NCBI GenBank assembly: GCA_964648485.1
Contig: CAZYOF010000005.1
Location: forward strand, 124,001-188,000
Reading direction: 5' to 3'
DNA: 64,000 nt
Origin: DAIOEK01 sp964648485
GTDB taxonomy: Bacteria > Chloroflexota > Anaerolineae > Anaerolineales > Anaerolineaceae
Position numbers and translations under genes: made by a program. The notes under the pieces were generated by a model that worked only from the letters and a program-made list of their open reading frames with translations, was not told the DNA's origin and did not search any database. Shown piece by piece: positions 35,227 to 43,701 of the stretch (its first letter is position 1; the number at the start of each line of letters is the position of its first letter).

Positions 35227-35287
35227 TGTTTTGCGATATCTTACGAATAATGTCTTGTGGTTGTCAAATAATGATGGATTGAATAAA

Positions 35288-35323
35288 AGAGATGCTCAGG
35301 ATCTTGCGATCCTGAGCATCTCT
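35288..35323. terminator. Strong bidirectional hairpin before the S41 gene end
   Basis: AGAGATGCTCAGGATC (35288-35303) pairs over 16 bp with GATCCTGAGCATCTCT (35308-35323) around TTGC. On the minus strand it is followed by TTTTATTC, which suits termination of the convergent S41 gene. Confidence 0.8.
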
Positions 35324-35402
35324 TCCTTCTAAAAACTGTTTATCCTTCCTCAATGAATATTGTTACGGGATATGCATTTATGACTATCTCATTGAATTTT
35401 GG

Positions 35403-37376
35403 CTAAAAAAGGAAATCCAAAACATCTGATATCACAGGATCATCACCTGATAATACGCTTTGCTGGGTGACTGGTACAAGATGGGTTGGTTGAACCCCTA
35501 TGCCTTCCAGGAAAATACTTCCATCTGGCAATGTGAATCTTCCGGTTGGTATCTGTAAACTTATCCCTTCGGGCAATTCAAACTGTCCTCTGGCTACTTC
35601 TGCTTCCACGCCCGCCGTAGGTGTTTCGCCAAAAACGAGCATTCCCGGAACCTGGCTAAATCCGTAGGCTTCAATCTCACAGGCGCTGGCACATCCATCA
35701 CCGACCAGGAGAATTTTATTCTTAAAATTATATTGACGGGTCATGGGCAGAATTTTATCGCGAACACCGTTTGGTTCAAATTTTCCGGTTTTTTCACTGA
35801 AATATTCCAATTGACCCATCTCGATTACCTGATCTGTCAGGTATCCAGCCAATCCAAGGGGGGATCCGCCGAAATTTAAACGCATGTCAATAATCAGCGT
35901 ATCCAGGTTGTTCGATTCAAAAGTTGATAATGCCCTTTCGAAAATACGAATAGCAAGGTTTAGGTCGTCGTAATTGGAGTTGACTGATACATAGCCAATA
36001 GAATAATCTGGTATGACTGTGTATTCAACTGGGAGGGCATTTGGATCCATATTCTTGTATATAGAACTTTGGTCAAAGCTCTCAGTTTCATCCACAGCAA
36101 TTAATGTAACTTCCTGAGCCTGCCCTCCCGGATTGGAAAATTTCCATTTTGAAATTTTACCTACCGGAGCTCGAGTTAGATATCTTGCCTGTTGATACTC
36201 CTCAGTGTAACTGGCTGAAAAAGGACCGGAAAATGGTTCAATAGATCGGATGGCTTCAAGTATGGGTTTGCCATCAACAGACGTGATGATCGCCCCATTT
36301 TTTATTCCGGCAATATCAGCAGGACCTCCCGGTGTAACATAATTAACAACAACCCGTTGATCTGTTAATATGCGAATACCCAAACCATAACCGCTTCCGA
36401 CCGCCTGATAATAGGCTTTAGATTCAAACGTATCACCAGATATGCCCACGTGACCATCATTAAACGCGAGGGTAAACTGACGTAATGCTTCGTAGTAAGC
36501 AGAACCATCTTTATTTTCTTGCGCTTTTTTGATCATGGGCTCAATACGATCATGAAGAGTTTTCCATTCAGGAGATTTTCCCGGAATGTCTGAAAAGGCA
36601 TACTCCTTTTCAACGATAGCGAACATTTTGTTAAAAGCTTCCAGATACGTGTCTGCAGAGAAATCTTTTACCTCGAGATCAGAAGGTTCATAAAGAGCTA
36701 ATTCTGGAATTTGCTCCCTGATTATTCCGAAAGGTTTTACATCCAGATCTATGACTGAATACCCTGCAGGGATATCCATTACCGGGTCATCTGCGGTGAA
36801 CAGCAGACTATCATCGCCAAACCCAGAAGGGAATTGTTGTTGCTCATCAGGAGACCAGATAACGAATTTTCCACCTACCACTTCATCCTGATTTTCAGAA
36901 TCAGTTCTGATGGAAGCAAGATAACTTGGCCAACCAAATGAAGGGTCATCCCCCTCAGAATAAGGACCTCCGGTAAGATTTGGCCAGTATGAAGCAGCGA
37001 AGATCTGCACTCCACGGTCAGACTGATCATTTTGATCTACATCATTAAATATTCCTTCGGGCAATATTGGTAAGCTGATACTGTAAGTTCCCCGGTTATT
37101 CTCATAATCTACATCCATGTATCCAAGGACTTGCGATTCCACCGGAGTGATCCATTCCATGTCTCGTATGACAAATCCATGCATATCGGCTAATGCTGCT
37201 GCCTGTTCAACATAGTATGTTTCTAAAACGAAGTCATTTGAATAGGTAAATGCCCCAGTAATCTTGACCGGATTGTCTTTATTGTTTGTATTGAAAAATG
37301 GTGCAGGTTTAGGGGTACATGCAGTCAGAAAAATTGTCATCAAAAGATACGCGCAAATCATTTTTTGAATTTTCAT
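35403..37376 (-). CDS. S41-type PDZ peptidase-fold lipoprotein
   Basis: A 657-residue lipoprotein with lipobox FLTAC and an N-terminal half with no family I recognise. A PDZ domain follows (GLGIRILTDQRVVVNYVTPGGPADIAGI), then an S41 tail-specific-protease domain (IDMRLNFGGSPLGLAG, VGDGCASACEIEAYG). The nucleophile Ser is present in CASACE. The Lys that forms the usual Ser/Lys dyad about 25 residues later is not: the segment reads GETPTAGVEAE. The protein may therefore use a tricorn-like S41B catalytic set or be catalytically altered. It is monocistronic, with AGGAG before the start. Confidence 0.85.
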   Translation of the reverse strand: MKIQKMICAYLLMTIFLTACTPKPAPFFNTNNKDNPVKITGAFTYSNDFVLETYYVEQAAALADMHGFVIRDMEWITPVESQVLGYMDVDYENNRGTYSISLPILPEGIFNDVDQNDQSDRGVQIFAASYWPNLTGGPYSEGDDPSFGWPSYLASIRTDSENQDEVVGGKFVIWSPDEQQQFPSGFGDDSLLFTADDPVMDIPAGYSVIDLDVKPFGIIREQIPELALYEPSDLEVKDFSADTYLEAFNKMFAIVEKEYAFSDIPGKSPEWKTLHDRIEPMIKKAQENKDGSAYYEALRQFTLAFNDGHVGISGDTFESKAYYQAVGSGYGLGIRILTDQRVVVNYVTPGGPADIAGIKNGAIITSVDGKPILEAIRSIEPFSGPFSASYTEEYQQARYLTRAPVGKISKWKFSNPGGQAQEVTLIAVDETESFDQSSIYKNMDPNALPVEYTVIPDYSIGYVSVNSNYDDLNLAIRIFERALSTFESNNLDTLIIDMRLNFGGSPLGLAGYLTDQVIEMGQLEYFSEKTGKFEPNGVRDKILPMTRQYNFKNKILLVGDGCASACEIEAYGFSQVPGMLVFGETPTAGVEAEVARGQFELPEGISLQIPTGRFTLPDGSIFLEGIGVQPTHLVPVTQQSVLSGDDPVISDVLDFLF

Positions 37377-37530
37377 TTAAACTCCTGTTGATTTTACTTC
37401 TCACTCAATTCATTATCTTCCATAACCAATTATTACAGCAATATGTACATAAGCTATACATGTGTTGATAGCTCTGATTGAAAGTGGTAAACTTTCTCGA
37501 GTAGAGTAATTTATCTTAATTGGAGCTGTT

Positions 37531-38637
37531 ATGCCAACCATTTTTCCGTTCACCGCTATTGTAGGACAAGACCGCATGCGTCGTGCATTGGTTCTCAATG
37601 CTGTAAATCCGCGGATAGGCGGTGTGTTGATTCGCGGCGAACGCGGTACTGCAAAATCTACCGCTGCGAGGGCATTGGCAGCGTTATTACCGCGCGTAAA
37701 AGTAGTCATGGGATGCAGATTTGGTTGTGATCCTGATCAACCTGCTTCCTGGTGTACCGAATGCCGGGAAAGATCAGAACGAGAAGACCCGCTCCCCATT
37801 GATTATAAGCCAACACCGTTTATCAATCTGCCTGTGTCTGCGACCGAAGACAGGGTAGTTGGAACACTGGATATTGAGAAAGCCATCCAGCAGGGAGAAC
37901 GAAGATTTGAACCGGGAGTTCTTGCAGCTGCCAACCGGGGAATGTTGTATATTGATGAAGTTAATCTGCTGGATGACCATGTAGTAGATGTGCTGCTGGA
38001 TTCAGCGGCGATGGGAATGAACATCGTAGAACGGGAAGGAATTTCCTTCAGCCATCCTGCCCGTTTTATTCTTGTTGGAACCATGAATCCCGAAGAAGGA
38101 GATCTACGCCCTCAATTACTGGACCGCTTCGCCTTATCGGTTGATATTCATGGAATTCGCGATGCCCGTGAACGGGTACAAATCATGGAGCGAAACCTGG
38201 GATTTGAGGGGAATCCTGAAGAATTCCGCTCACACTTCTCGGGTAAAGAGGATGACCTCTCCCAGCAAATAGAACGCGCAAGGACTTTGGTCGATAATGT
38301 TTCTTACACCAAGCGTGATTTATTAGCCATTGCTGCGTTAACAACTTCTCTCAATGTGGATGGGCACAGGTCAGACCTGGTCATTCTGAAAGCTGCACGC
38401 GCACAGGCTGCTTTCGAGGGCAGATTATCCATCAATGAGCATGATATTGCTCTTGCGGCAGAGCTTGCCCTTCCGCACAGAATAAAGAGGGGACCATTCC
38501 AGCAGATGGAAGTGAGTCTGGAAGACCTTCAGGAGCGGATTAGCCAACTTGAGAATCAATCAGGTGAGCAGGAAAAACAGGAAGTACCGCAAATGGATGC
38601 TCCCCAGAGCAGTGAGGCTCAAAAAAAAACGATTTAG
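37531..38637 (+). CDS. Mg/Co-chelatase-like AAA+ ATPase (ChlI/BchI type)
   Basis: A 368-residue AAA+ protein of the magnesium-chelatase I family. It has AIVGQDRMRRALVLNAV, Walker A RGERGTAKST, a cysteine-bearing insert (MGCRFGCDP, WCTECRER) and the IDEVNLLDDHVVDVLLD Walker B. The MNPEEGDLRPQLLDRFAL sensor segment follows. The C-terminal tail after the helical bundle is acidic and Gln/Pro-rich, like the linker of D-type subunits. It ends at TAG, eight nt past a run of nine A. A -1 shift in that run would read on into the VWA frame. No chlorophyll genes and no cobN are in the window, so a cobalt-chelatase-like or MoxR-like remodelling role is more likely than chlorophyll synthesis. Confidence 0.9.
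   Translation: MPTIFPFTAIVGQDRMRRALVLNAVNPRIGGVLIRGERGTAKSTAARALAALLPRVKVVMGCRFGCDPDQPASWCTECRERSEREDPLPIDYKPTPFINLPVSATEDRVVGTLDIEKAIQQGERRFEPGVLAAANRGMLYIDEVNLLDDHVVDVLLDSAAMGMNIVEREGISFSHPARFILVGTMNPEEGDLRPQLLDRFALSVDIHGIRDARERVQIMERNLGFEGNPEEFRSHFSGKEDDLSQQIERARTLVDNVSYTKRDLLAIAALTTSLNVDGHRSDLVILKAARAQAAFEGRLSINEHDIALAAELALPHRIKRGPFQQMEVSLEDLQERISQLENQSGEQEKQEVPQMDAPQSSEAQKKTI
38621..38629 (+). other. A9 slippery run joining the AAA+ and VWA frames
   Basis: Nine consecutive A at the end of the AAA+ ORF, read as CAA AAA AAA ACG in frame. Tandem -1 slippage on A AAA AAA, or one extra A added by RNA polymerase, continues in the open VWA frame as AAC GAT TTA GAT GAC. An SD-like AGTGAGG lies just upstream, and a small hairpin (CAGGA/TCCTG, 38646-38658) lies downstream. 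A sequencing error in the homopolymer gives the same picture. Confidence 0.65.
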
Positions 38638-38795
38638 ATGACCAGCAGGAAGGTCCTGAAACTCCAGACGCAGGTCAACTCCAGGCAGTACAAAACGTAT
38701 TTGATGATCAGAATGCCAAATGGTGGGAAGGCGGCAGAAATGTAGCTGCCGGTGAAACATTTCAGCCGCGCCGGTTAGACACCCCCCTGGATAAG

Positions 38796-39587
38796 ATGGT
38801 CCGCCAGCAGGGAGGAAAAAGGTCACGGACACATACAGATCGTAAGCGGGGAAGGTATATTCAGGCTCGTCCTGCAGAAGATGCCGCCAGGGACCTGGCT
38901 TTTGATGCCACCTTAAGGGCTGCTGCGCCTTTTCAAAAAGAAAGAAAAATTGAGAATAATAAAATTGCTTTTTCGGTAAAGAAATCAGATTTTCAGAAAA
39001 AAGTTAGAGTTCGAAGAGCAGCCAACCTGGTTTTGTTTTTGGTGGATGCCTCATGGTCAATGGCTGTTGCTGAACGTATGACAGCAACAAAGGGCGCCAT
39101 CCTTTCATTGTTGACCGATGCTTACCAGAGACGTGACAGGGTAGGATTAATAGTATTTCAAAAAGATCGAGCAACACTTGTTCTCCCACCTACCAACTCG
39201 GTATTTTTAGCGCAAAAAGCGCTGGTCGATATTCCCGTTGGTGGAAAAACGCCCCTTCCTGCCGGGTTAAAATTGTCATATGAAGTTTTGAAACGCGAAA
39301 AGAATTTGCATCCTGATATTCAGCCTCTATTGATTGTCCTCACGGATGGAGCAGGTAATGTCGCTTTAGGCGACCTCCCTCCATTGGATGAATCTTATCG
39401 AATTGCCAAACAGATTGCCTTTGAAAATTTCCGCAGTGTGGTTATCAATATGGAACACGCAGCCTTTGATCAGGGCTTAGCACAATCCCTTGCAGATCAT
39501 CTTGAAGCCCCATGCTACTCTTTATCAGAATTAAAAGCCGAAAATCTTTATCATACGGTTCGCCAGGAGATGTATCAGATAAAATGA
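38796..39587 (+). CDS. VWA-domain chelatase subunit (ChlD/BchD-like C-terminal part)
   Basis: From its first ATG this is 263 residues, but the frame is open and coding-like back to about 38628, with no ATG, GTG or TTG and no ribosome-binding site before 38796. The upstream part encodes WWEGGRNVAAGETFQPRRLD, a typical linker motif of D-type subunits. The VWA domain has a complete metal-binding MIDAS: DASWS, Thr in GGKTPL and LTDGAGN. Fused single-chain AAA+-VWA chelatase subunits of 600-700 residues are common; joining here through the A9 run would give about 685. I read this as the 3' part of a fused gene, not an independent gene. Confidence 0.82.
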   Translation: MVRQQGGKRSRTHTDRKRGRYIQARPAEDAARDLAFDATLRAAAPFQKERKIENNKIAFSVKKSDFQKKVRVRRAANLVLFLVDASWSMAVAERMTATKGAILSLLTDAYQRRDRVGLIVFQKDRATLVLPPTNSVFLAQKALVDIPVGGKTPLPAGLKLSYEVLKREKNLHPDIQPLLIVLTDGAGNVALGDLPPLDESYRIAKQIAFENFRSVVINMEHAAFDQGLAQSLADHLEAPCYSLSELKAENLYHTVRQEMYQIK

Positions 39588-39624
39588 GTTTGATTGATAT
39601 ATAATGGTTGTAGGAGTGAATGAA

Positions 39625-40017
39625 ATGGCACCTTCACCTGAACGATTTAAAATTTTGCAATTAATTCAAGATGGGAAAATCACCGCAGAAGAAGGCATAG
39701 AATTACTTGACCGTCTGGGAACCGAATCCAGCGGGAAAAGGGATGCCGATAAAGAAATACCTTCATCATCTCGCAGTAGTGCGCAATGGTTTCGTGTTGT
39801 TGTGACTGATACAAATACCGGTAAAAACCGCGTCAATGTTCGCTTACCATTGAGTCTGGTAAATGCAGGTATGAAAATGGGTGCAAAATTCTCTCCCCAG
39901 GTAGAAGGTCTTGACCAGAAAATATTATCTGACTTTCTGAGCAGCGGCGCTACGGGTAAGGTGATTGATGTTTATGATGACCAGGATGGTGAGCACGTCG
40001 AAGTCTATATTGAATAA
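39625..40017 (+). CDS. SHOCT-like/DUF2089-type small protein
   Basis: A soluble protein of about 130 residues. The N-terminus PERFKILQLIQDGKITAEEGIELLDRLG is the short helical domain found at the start of YvlB/LiaX-like and DUF2089-type proteins, often linked to envelope-stress signalling. The rest is a beta-rich domain (VVVTDTNTGKNRVNVRLPL) ending VYDDQDGEHVEVYIE. AGGAG 8 nt before ATG 39625 sets the start; ATG 39604 is in frame upstream. It follows the VWA gene by 37 bp and may be cotranscribed. Function unknown. Confidence 0.7.
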   Translation: MAPSPERFKILQLIQDGKITAEEGIELLDRLGTESSGKRDADKEIPSSSRSSAQWFRVVVTDTNTGKNRVNVRLPLSLVNAGMKMGAKFSPQVEGLDQKILSDFLSSGATGKVIDVYDDQDGEHVEVYIE

Positions 40018-40058
40018 TTGCTGATTTTCTTCTTTTTTCGTGATTAGAAGGAAATTAT

Positions 40059-40090
40059 AAGAACTGAGAAATTCTTCTCAGTTCTTTTGT
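40059..40090. terminator. Terminator after the SHOCT-like gene
   Basis: A perfect 12-bp stem, AAGAACTGAGAA / TTCTCAGTTCTT (40059-40070 and 40075-40086) around ATTC, followed by TTGTTTT. It can serve both convergent genes. Confidence 0.85.
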
Positions 40091-40118
40091 TTTAGCAGCT
40101 ATTATTTTTCGCCTGATA

Positions 40119-40367
40119 TCAAGCTGCTTCTATCTTCTCTACTTCGGGGAAGAACTGACGAATGGTCCCTTCAACCCAGCCATGTAATGTACTTTCAGAA
40201 AGAGGGCATCCTGTGCAGGCTCCTCCCAATTTGACTGTTACATTTTTTCCGTCAAATGATATCAATTCAACCGAGCCGCCGTGATAGTGTTCAATATATG
40301 CGTTTAATTGCTGGATGAGTGCTTCCATTCTTTCTTGTGGTGAAAAATCAGAATTGGGGGCTTCCAT
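40119..40367 (-). CDS. NifU-like Fe-S scaffold domain protein
   Basis: An 82-residue protein equal to the NifU C-terminal domain. It has VELISFDGKNVTVKLGGACTGCPLSESTL with the CxxC that holds a transferable [4Fe-4S] cluster, then VEGTIRQFFPEVEKI. Such stand-alone domains act as cluster carriers. The ATG overlaps the stop of the cNMP-binding gene by one base and has AGGAGGAA upstream, so the two are translationally coupled. The pairing hints at redox or iron regulation, but that is inference. Confidence 0.9.
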   Translation of the reverse strand: MEAPNSDFSPQERMEALIQQLNAYIEHYHGGSVELISFDGKNVTVKLGGACTGCPLSESTLHGWVEGTIRQFFPEVEKIEAA

Positions 40368-40897
40368 TATTCCTCCTGTGCTGAGTTTCGCCTTTTTTGT
40401 CCCAAATTTTTTGACAAAAGATTAAAGATTTGTTCGTTAGTTTCAGAGAGCCGTTCTGCAATGACACCTGCCAGTCTCTCCATAATAATGATCCCTGTAT
40501 CAGGATTATTTTCGCATAACTTTTGTAAATCTTTTCCCCTGATCTTCGCGCATTCTGTGGTTGTCATGCTGATTGCTGCGGAAGTGTAAATTGCTCTGCC
40601 AAGAACTGACGACCATCCAAAAACCTGCCCCGGACCAAGGCGGGCAACATCAATTTTTTCCCCATCATGCGGTTTAAAACGGATACATACTTCACCTTTG
40701 AGCACAATGTACAGATATTCTGCATATTGATCCTGTTCAAAAATAACTTCATCGCTTGAAAAATTACTTGCAACCATATGTCTGCAGATCTCATCCATCT
40801 GTGCCGGTGCAAGGTCTTTTAATAAATCTGTCTGAGCTAGCTTGTCTTTAATCATAATCTTATGATAACGGAATAGATATTGGTTGGGTAGTGGCAT
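40367..40897 (-). CDS. Cyclic-nucleotide-binding-domain protein without HTH
   Basis: A 176-residue Crp/Fnr-like sensor domain. It has LLKDLAPAQMDEICRHM, VIFEQDQYAEYLYIVLKGEVCI and the phosphate-binding-cassette-like GPGQVFGWSSVLGRAIYTSAAI. The sequence ends in a helix and lacks the DNA-binding HTH of Crp, so it is more likely a signal-binding partner than a transcription factor. An ATG 14 codons further in is an alternative start. It is coupled to the NifU-like gene. Confidence 0.83.
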   Translation of the reverse strand: MPLPNQYLFRYHKIMIKDKLAQTDLLKDLAPAQMDEICRHMVASNFSSDEVIFEQDQYAEYLYIVLKGEVCIRFKPHDGEKIDVARLGPGQVFGWSSVLGRAIYTSAAISMTTTECAKIRGKDLQKLCENNPDTGIIIMERLAGVIAERLSETNEQIFNLLSKNLGQKRRNSAQEE

Positions 40898-41002
40898 TCA
40901 TCCTTTATGTAGAATATTCATCAACCAGATTGCGAAATTGTCTGTCACTTTTTACATTCTTTATCATCTACATATTTATCAAATAATTTATGAAAGGTAT
41001 TT

Positions 41003-41401
41003 ATGATGGAAATGCTAATAAACTTCCCTGGTGGAGCCCGGGTGGACGCACATTTTGCGAATTTCACGATTGCCACAGATCAACCAATGATGGGTGGGGG
41101 AAACGGTGAATATCCGACCCCATTTGCCACTTTTCTTTCATCGATAGGAACTTGTGCTGGTATTTATGTACTGGGATTTTGCCGCCAACGCGGTTTATCT
41201 ACTGAAGGAATTACCATCGCACAGAGTTTAAGAATGAATCCAATCAGTGGAATGGTTGATGAGGTAGAACTGGAAATCAGGGTGCCACAGGATTTCCCTC
41301 AAAAGTATCATGATGCTTTAGTGCGCGCAGCTGACCAGTGCGCAGTTAAGAAACATCTTGAAAAACCACCAAAATTCAATGTTCATGCAGAAGTAAATTA
41401 A
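41003..41401 (+). CDS. OsmC-family protein
   Basis: A 132-residue OsmC/Ohr-type protein. It has the family pattern EYPTPFATFLSSIGTCAGIYVLGFC with the first conserved Cys, and RAADQCAVKKHL with the second. The pair is the thiol peroxidase site in active members, which reduce organic hydroperoxides. A tandem ATGATG gives two possible starts (41003, 41006) after AAAGG. It is transcribed away from the cNMP-binding gene. Confidence 0.88.
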   Translation: MMEMLINFPGGARVDAHFANFTIATDQPMMGGGNGEYPTPFATFLSSIGTCAGIYVLGFCRQRGLSTEGITIAQSLRMNPISGMVDEVELEIRVPQDFPQKYHDALVRAADQCAVKKHLEKPPKFNVHAEVN

Positions 41402-41489
41402 GATATAAAATTATAAATATAATTGTCAGATTTTCTAATTTTGGAAAAGATTGAACTATCGTACTAGTACATCCATGCAATTAGGCAAG

Positions 41490-41518
41490 TTGACAGGTTT
41501 TTGTGTGTTAGGTATACT
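41490..41518 (+). promoter_or_regulatory. Sigma-70 promoter of the peptide importer
   Basis: TTGACA (41490-41495), a 17-bp spacer and TATACT (41513-41518). The predicted start near 41525 leaves an untranslated leader of about 90 nt before ATG 41614. Confidence 0.85.
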
Positions 41519-41613
41519 TGTTTTTACTTCCCTTCAGAGAGGAACGCCGATACTCTGAACGAAGCGAGGTACCTTTTGTATTTTACAATTTACTTTCCAA
41601 AGGACAGAATTGC

Positions 41614-42600
41614 ATGACAGAATTGCTCAACGTGCAAGGTCTCGAGACGCAATTCCTTACCCCTGAAGGAGTAATCCATGCAGTCAATGGAGTCTCTTTT
41701 AGTTTAAAGGAAGGCGAAGTTCTCGGAGTGGTGGGGGAGAGCGGATGTGGTAAAAGCGTATCGATGTTGTCGGTTTTAAGGCTCATCCCGCAACCGCCCG
41801 GAAAAATTGTGGGCGGAAAAGCGCTTTTCCAGGGTCGTGATTTACTGGCCATGACGGATGAAGAAATCCGCCAGGTCCGTGGTGGGAAAATCGCCATGGT
41901 GTTTCAAGATCCCATGACCTCTCTCAACCCGGTTATAACCATTGGAAAGCAAATTGCAGAACCACTCATGCTGCATCTGGGTATGAGCAAGGATGAAGCA
42001 AAAGTCCGGGTGATCGAACTTTTACAGCTGGTTGGTCTTCCTGAAGCAAATATGCGATTGGAAGATTATCCACACCAGTTCTCGGGCGGTATGCGTCAGA
42101 GAGTGATGACCGCTATGGCTCTCGCATGCAATCCACAAATACTGGTGGCAGATGAGCCTACTACCGCATTAGATGTTACCATCCAGGCACAGATCATTGA
42201 GCTAGTCAAACGACTGCGGGATGAAATTGGTATGGCAATTATCTGGATTACCCATGATCTGGGTATTGTGGCTGGTCTCGCAAAGCGGGTGATGGTTATG
42301 TACGCTGGTTACATTATCGAAGAAGCTGATGTAAAGACTTTGTATGCGAACCCCCAACACCCTTACACACTTGGTTTATTGGGCAGCCTACCCCGATTAA
42401 ATGAGCAACGACACGAAAGACTTGCTTCCATTGGCGGGCTACCTCCAGTTCTGGTGGAGAAACCAAATTACTGTCCATTTATCAGCAGATGCCGTTATGC
42501 TATCGATCGCTGCCGAACTGAGAATCCGCAGCTGGTTGAAGTGGGAACAAATCATCGCGCAGCCTGTTGGGTAGATCCTCAAACCGGGAGGGCACGGTAA
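41614..42600 (+). CDS. Peptide ABC transporter ATP-binding protein (DppD/OppD type)
   Basis: A 328-residue ATPase of a dipeptide/oligopeptide importer. It has Walker A GESGCGKSVS, the Q-loop VFQDPMTSLNP, signature FSGGMRQR, Walker B LVADEPTTALD and the H-loop ITHDLG. The C-terminal oligopeptide domain carries CPFISRCRYAIDRC, a cysteine cluster known to bind Fe-S in related proteins. The ATG with AAAGGACAG upstream is preferred to a TTG at 41518 that falls in the promoter. It overlaps the next gene's ATG by one base. Confidence 0.95.
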   Translation: MTELLNVQGLETQFLTPEGVIHAVNGVSFSLKEGEVLGVVGESGCGKSVSMLSVLRLIPQPPGKIVGGKALFQGRDLLAMTDEEIRQVRGGKIAMVFQDPMTSLNPVITIGKQIAEPLMLHLGMSKDEAKVRVIELLQLVGLPEANMRLEDYPHQFSGGMRQRVMTAMALACNPQILVADEPTTALDVTIQAQIIELVKRLRDEIGMAIIWITHDLGIVAGLAKRVMVMYAGYIIEEADVKTLYANPQHPYTLGLLGSLPRLNEQRHERLASIGGLPPVLVEKPNYCPFISRCRYAIDRCRTENPQLVEVGTNHRAACWVDPQTGRAR

Positions 42601-43595
42601 TGATAGACAAATCTCCTGAAAATGTCCTCGTCCAAGTTGATCATCTGGTTAAGCACTTCCCGATTACACGGGGAATCGTAATTCAAAAACAGGTAGGTGC
42701 AGTCCATGCCGTAGATGGTGTTTCTTTTAATATTTATAAAGGAGAAACGCTTGGTTTAGTAGGTGAATCTGGTTGTGGAAAATCCACAACAGGTAGAACA
42801 CTTCTGCAGCTCTATCGCCCGACTTCCGGGAAAGTATTCTTTGAAAATATCGATCTTGTCGCTCTGAAAGGTGAAGACCTTCGCCGAACACGGCGCCGTA
42901 TGCAGATGATTTTCCAGGACCCTTATGCGAGTTTAAATCCACGCATGACGGTTGAAGAAATCATCAGCGAACCATTGGTAGTACACGGAATCATTCCGCG
43001 CAAGGAAATGCGGGATAAGGTAAAAGAATTACTGAATATTGTAGGTTTGTCTTCCCGTCTGGTGGATCGCTATCCACATGAGTTCTCTGGCGGTCAGCGG
43101 CAGCGCATTGGCGTTGCCCGCGCCATCGCTTTGCAACCTTCTTTGATTGTCTGTGATGAGCCAATTTCTGCGCTGGATGTTTCCATTCAAGCGCAGGTTG
43201 TCAACCTTCTGGAAGATTTGCAGGAAAAATTGGGCTTGACTTATCTGTTTATTGCCCATGATCTTTCCATGGTCCGCCATATATCCAACCGGGTAGCAGT
43301 CATGTACCTGGGTATCATTGTTGAGTTGGCAGACCGGAACGAGCTATACACCAATCCCCTTCATCCTTACACACAGGCGCTTCTGAGTGCCGTTCCCATT
43401 CCGGACCCTGTGATTGAAGAACGAAGGCAACGGATCATCCTGGAAGGGGATGTACCTTCACCGGTAAATCCGCCCTCTGGATGTCGTTTCAGGACACGAT
43501 GCCCGCTGGCAGGTGCGATTTGCGCCGAAGAACAACCTGAGTTCAGGGAAGTTCAGCCCGGACATTTCGTAGCCTGCCATATGGTTAGCGTATAG
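42600..43595 (+). CDS. Peptide ABC transporter ATP-binding protein (DppF/OppF type)
   Basis: The second ATPase of the peptide importer, 331 residues. It has Walker A GESGCGKSTT, the Q-loop IFQDPYASLNP, signature FSGGQRQR, Walker B IVCDEPISALD and a C-terminal CRFRTRCPLAGAIC domain. It starts at ATG 42600, overlapping the TAA of the previous gene, with GGGAGGG upstream. It pairs with the DppD-type ATPase to drive the permeases encoded at 45840 and 46917. Confidence 0.95.
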   Translation: MIDKSPENVLVQVDHLVKHFPITRGIVIQKQVGAVHAVDGVSFNIYKGETLGLVGESGCGKSTTGRTLLQLYRPTSGKVFFENIDLVALKGEDLRRTRRRMQMIFQDPYASLNPRMTVEEIISEPLVVHGIIPRKEMRDKVKELLNIVGLSSRLVDRYPHEFSGGQRQRIGVARAIALQPSLIVCDEPISALDVSIQAQVVNLLEDLQEKLGLTYLFIAHDLSMVRHISNRVAVMYLGIIVELADRNELYTNPLHPYTQALLSAVPIPDPVIEERRQRIILEGDVPSPVNPPSGCRFRTRCPLAGAICAEEQPEFREVQPGHFVACHMVSV

Positions 43596-43610
43596 TTATA
43601 ATGGGTAAAA

Positions 43611-43620
43611 AGGAGGTGAT
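43611..43620 (+). promoter_or_regulatory. Perfect anti-16S (SD) motif far upstream of the peptide SBP start
   Basis: AGGAGGTGAT lies about 82 nt before ATG 43702, which has its own GGAGGAGAT. A 13-codon frame from TTG 43622 could be read from it. A hairpin AAGGAAC/GTTCCTT (43649-43669) follows. The motif and a later AACCAAATAT are shared with the leader of the sugar SBP gene. Confidence 0.5.
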
Positions 43621-43701
43621 ATTGCGGGAAACTAATCATTTTGTGGTGAAGGAACGATTTTAGTTCCTTAATTTTCAACCAAATATCTTTTGGAGGAGAT
43701 A

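Noticed and set aside
37531..38637. Bacteriochlorophyll synthesis locus
   Set aside because: No bch or chl partners such as the H subunit or reductases are nearby; the AAA+-VWA pair is also common in non-phototrophs.
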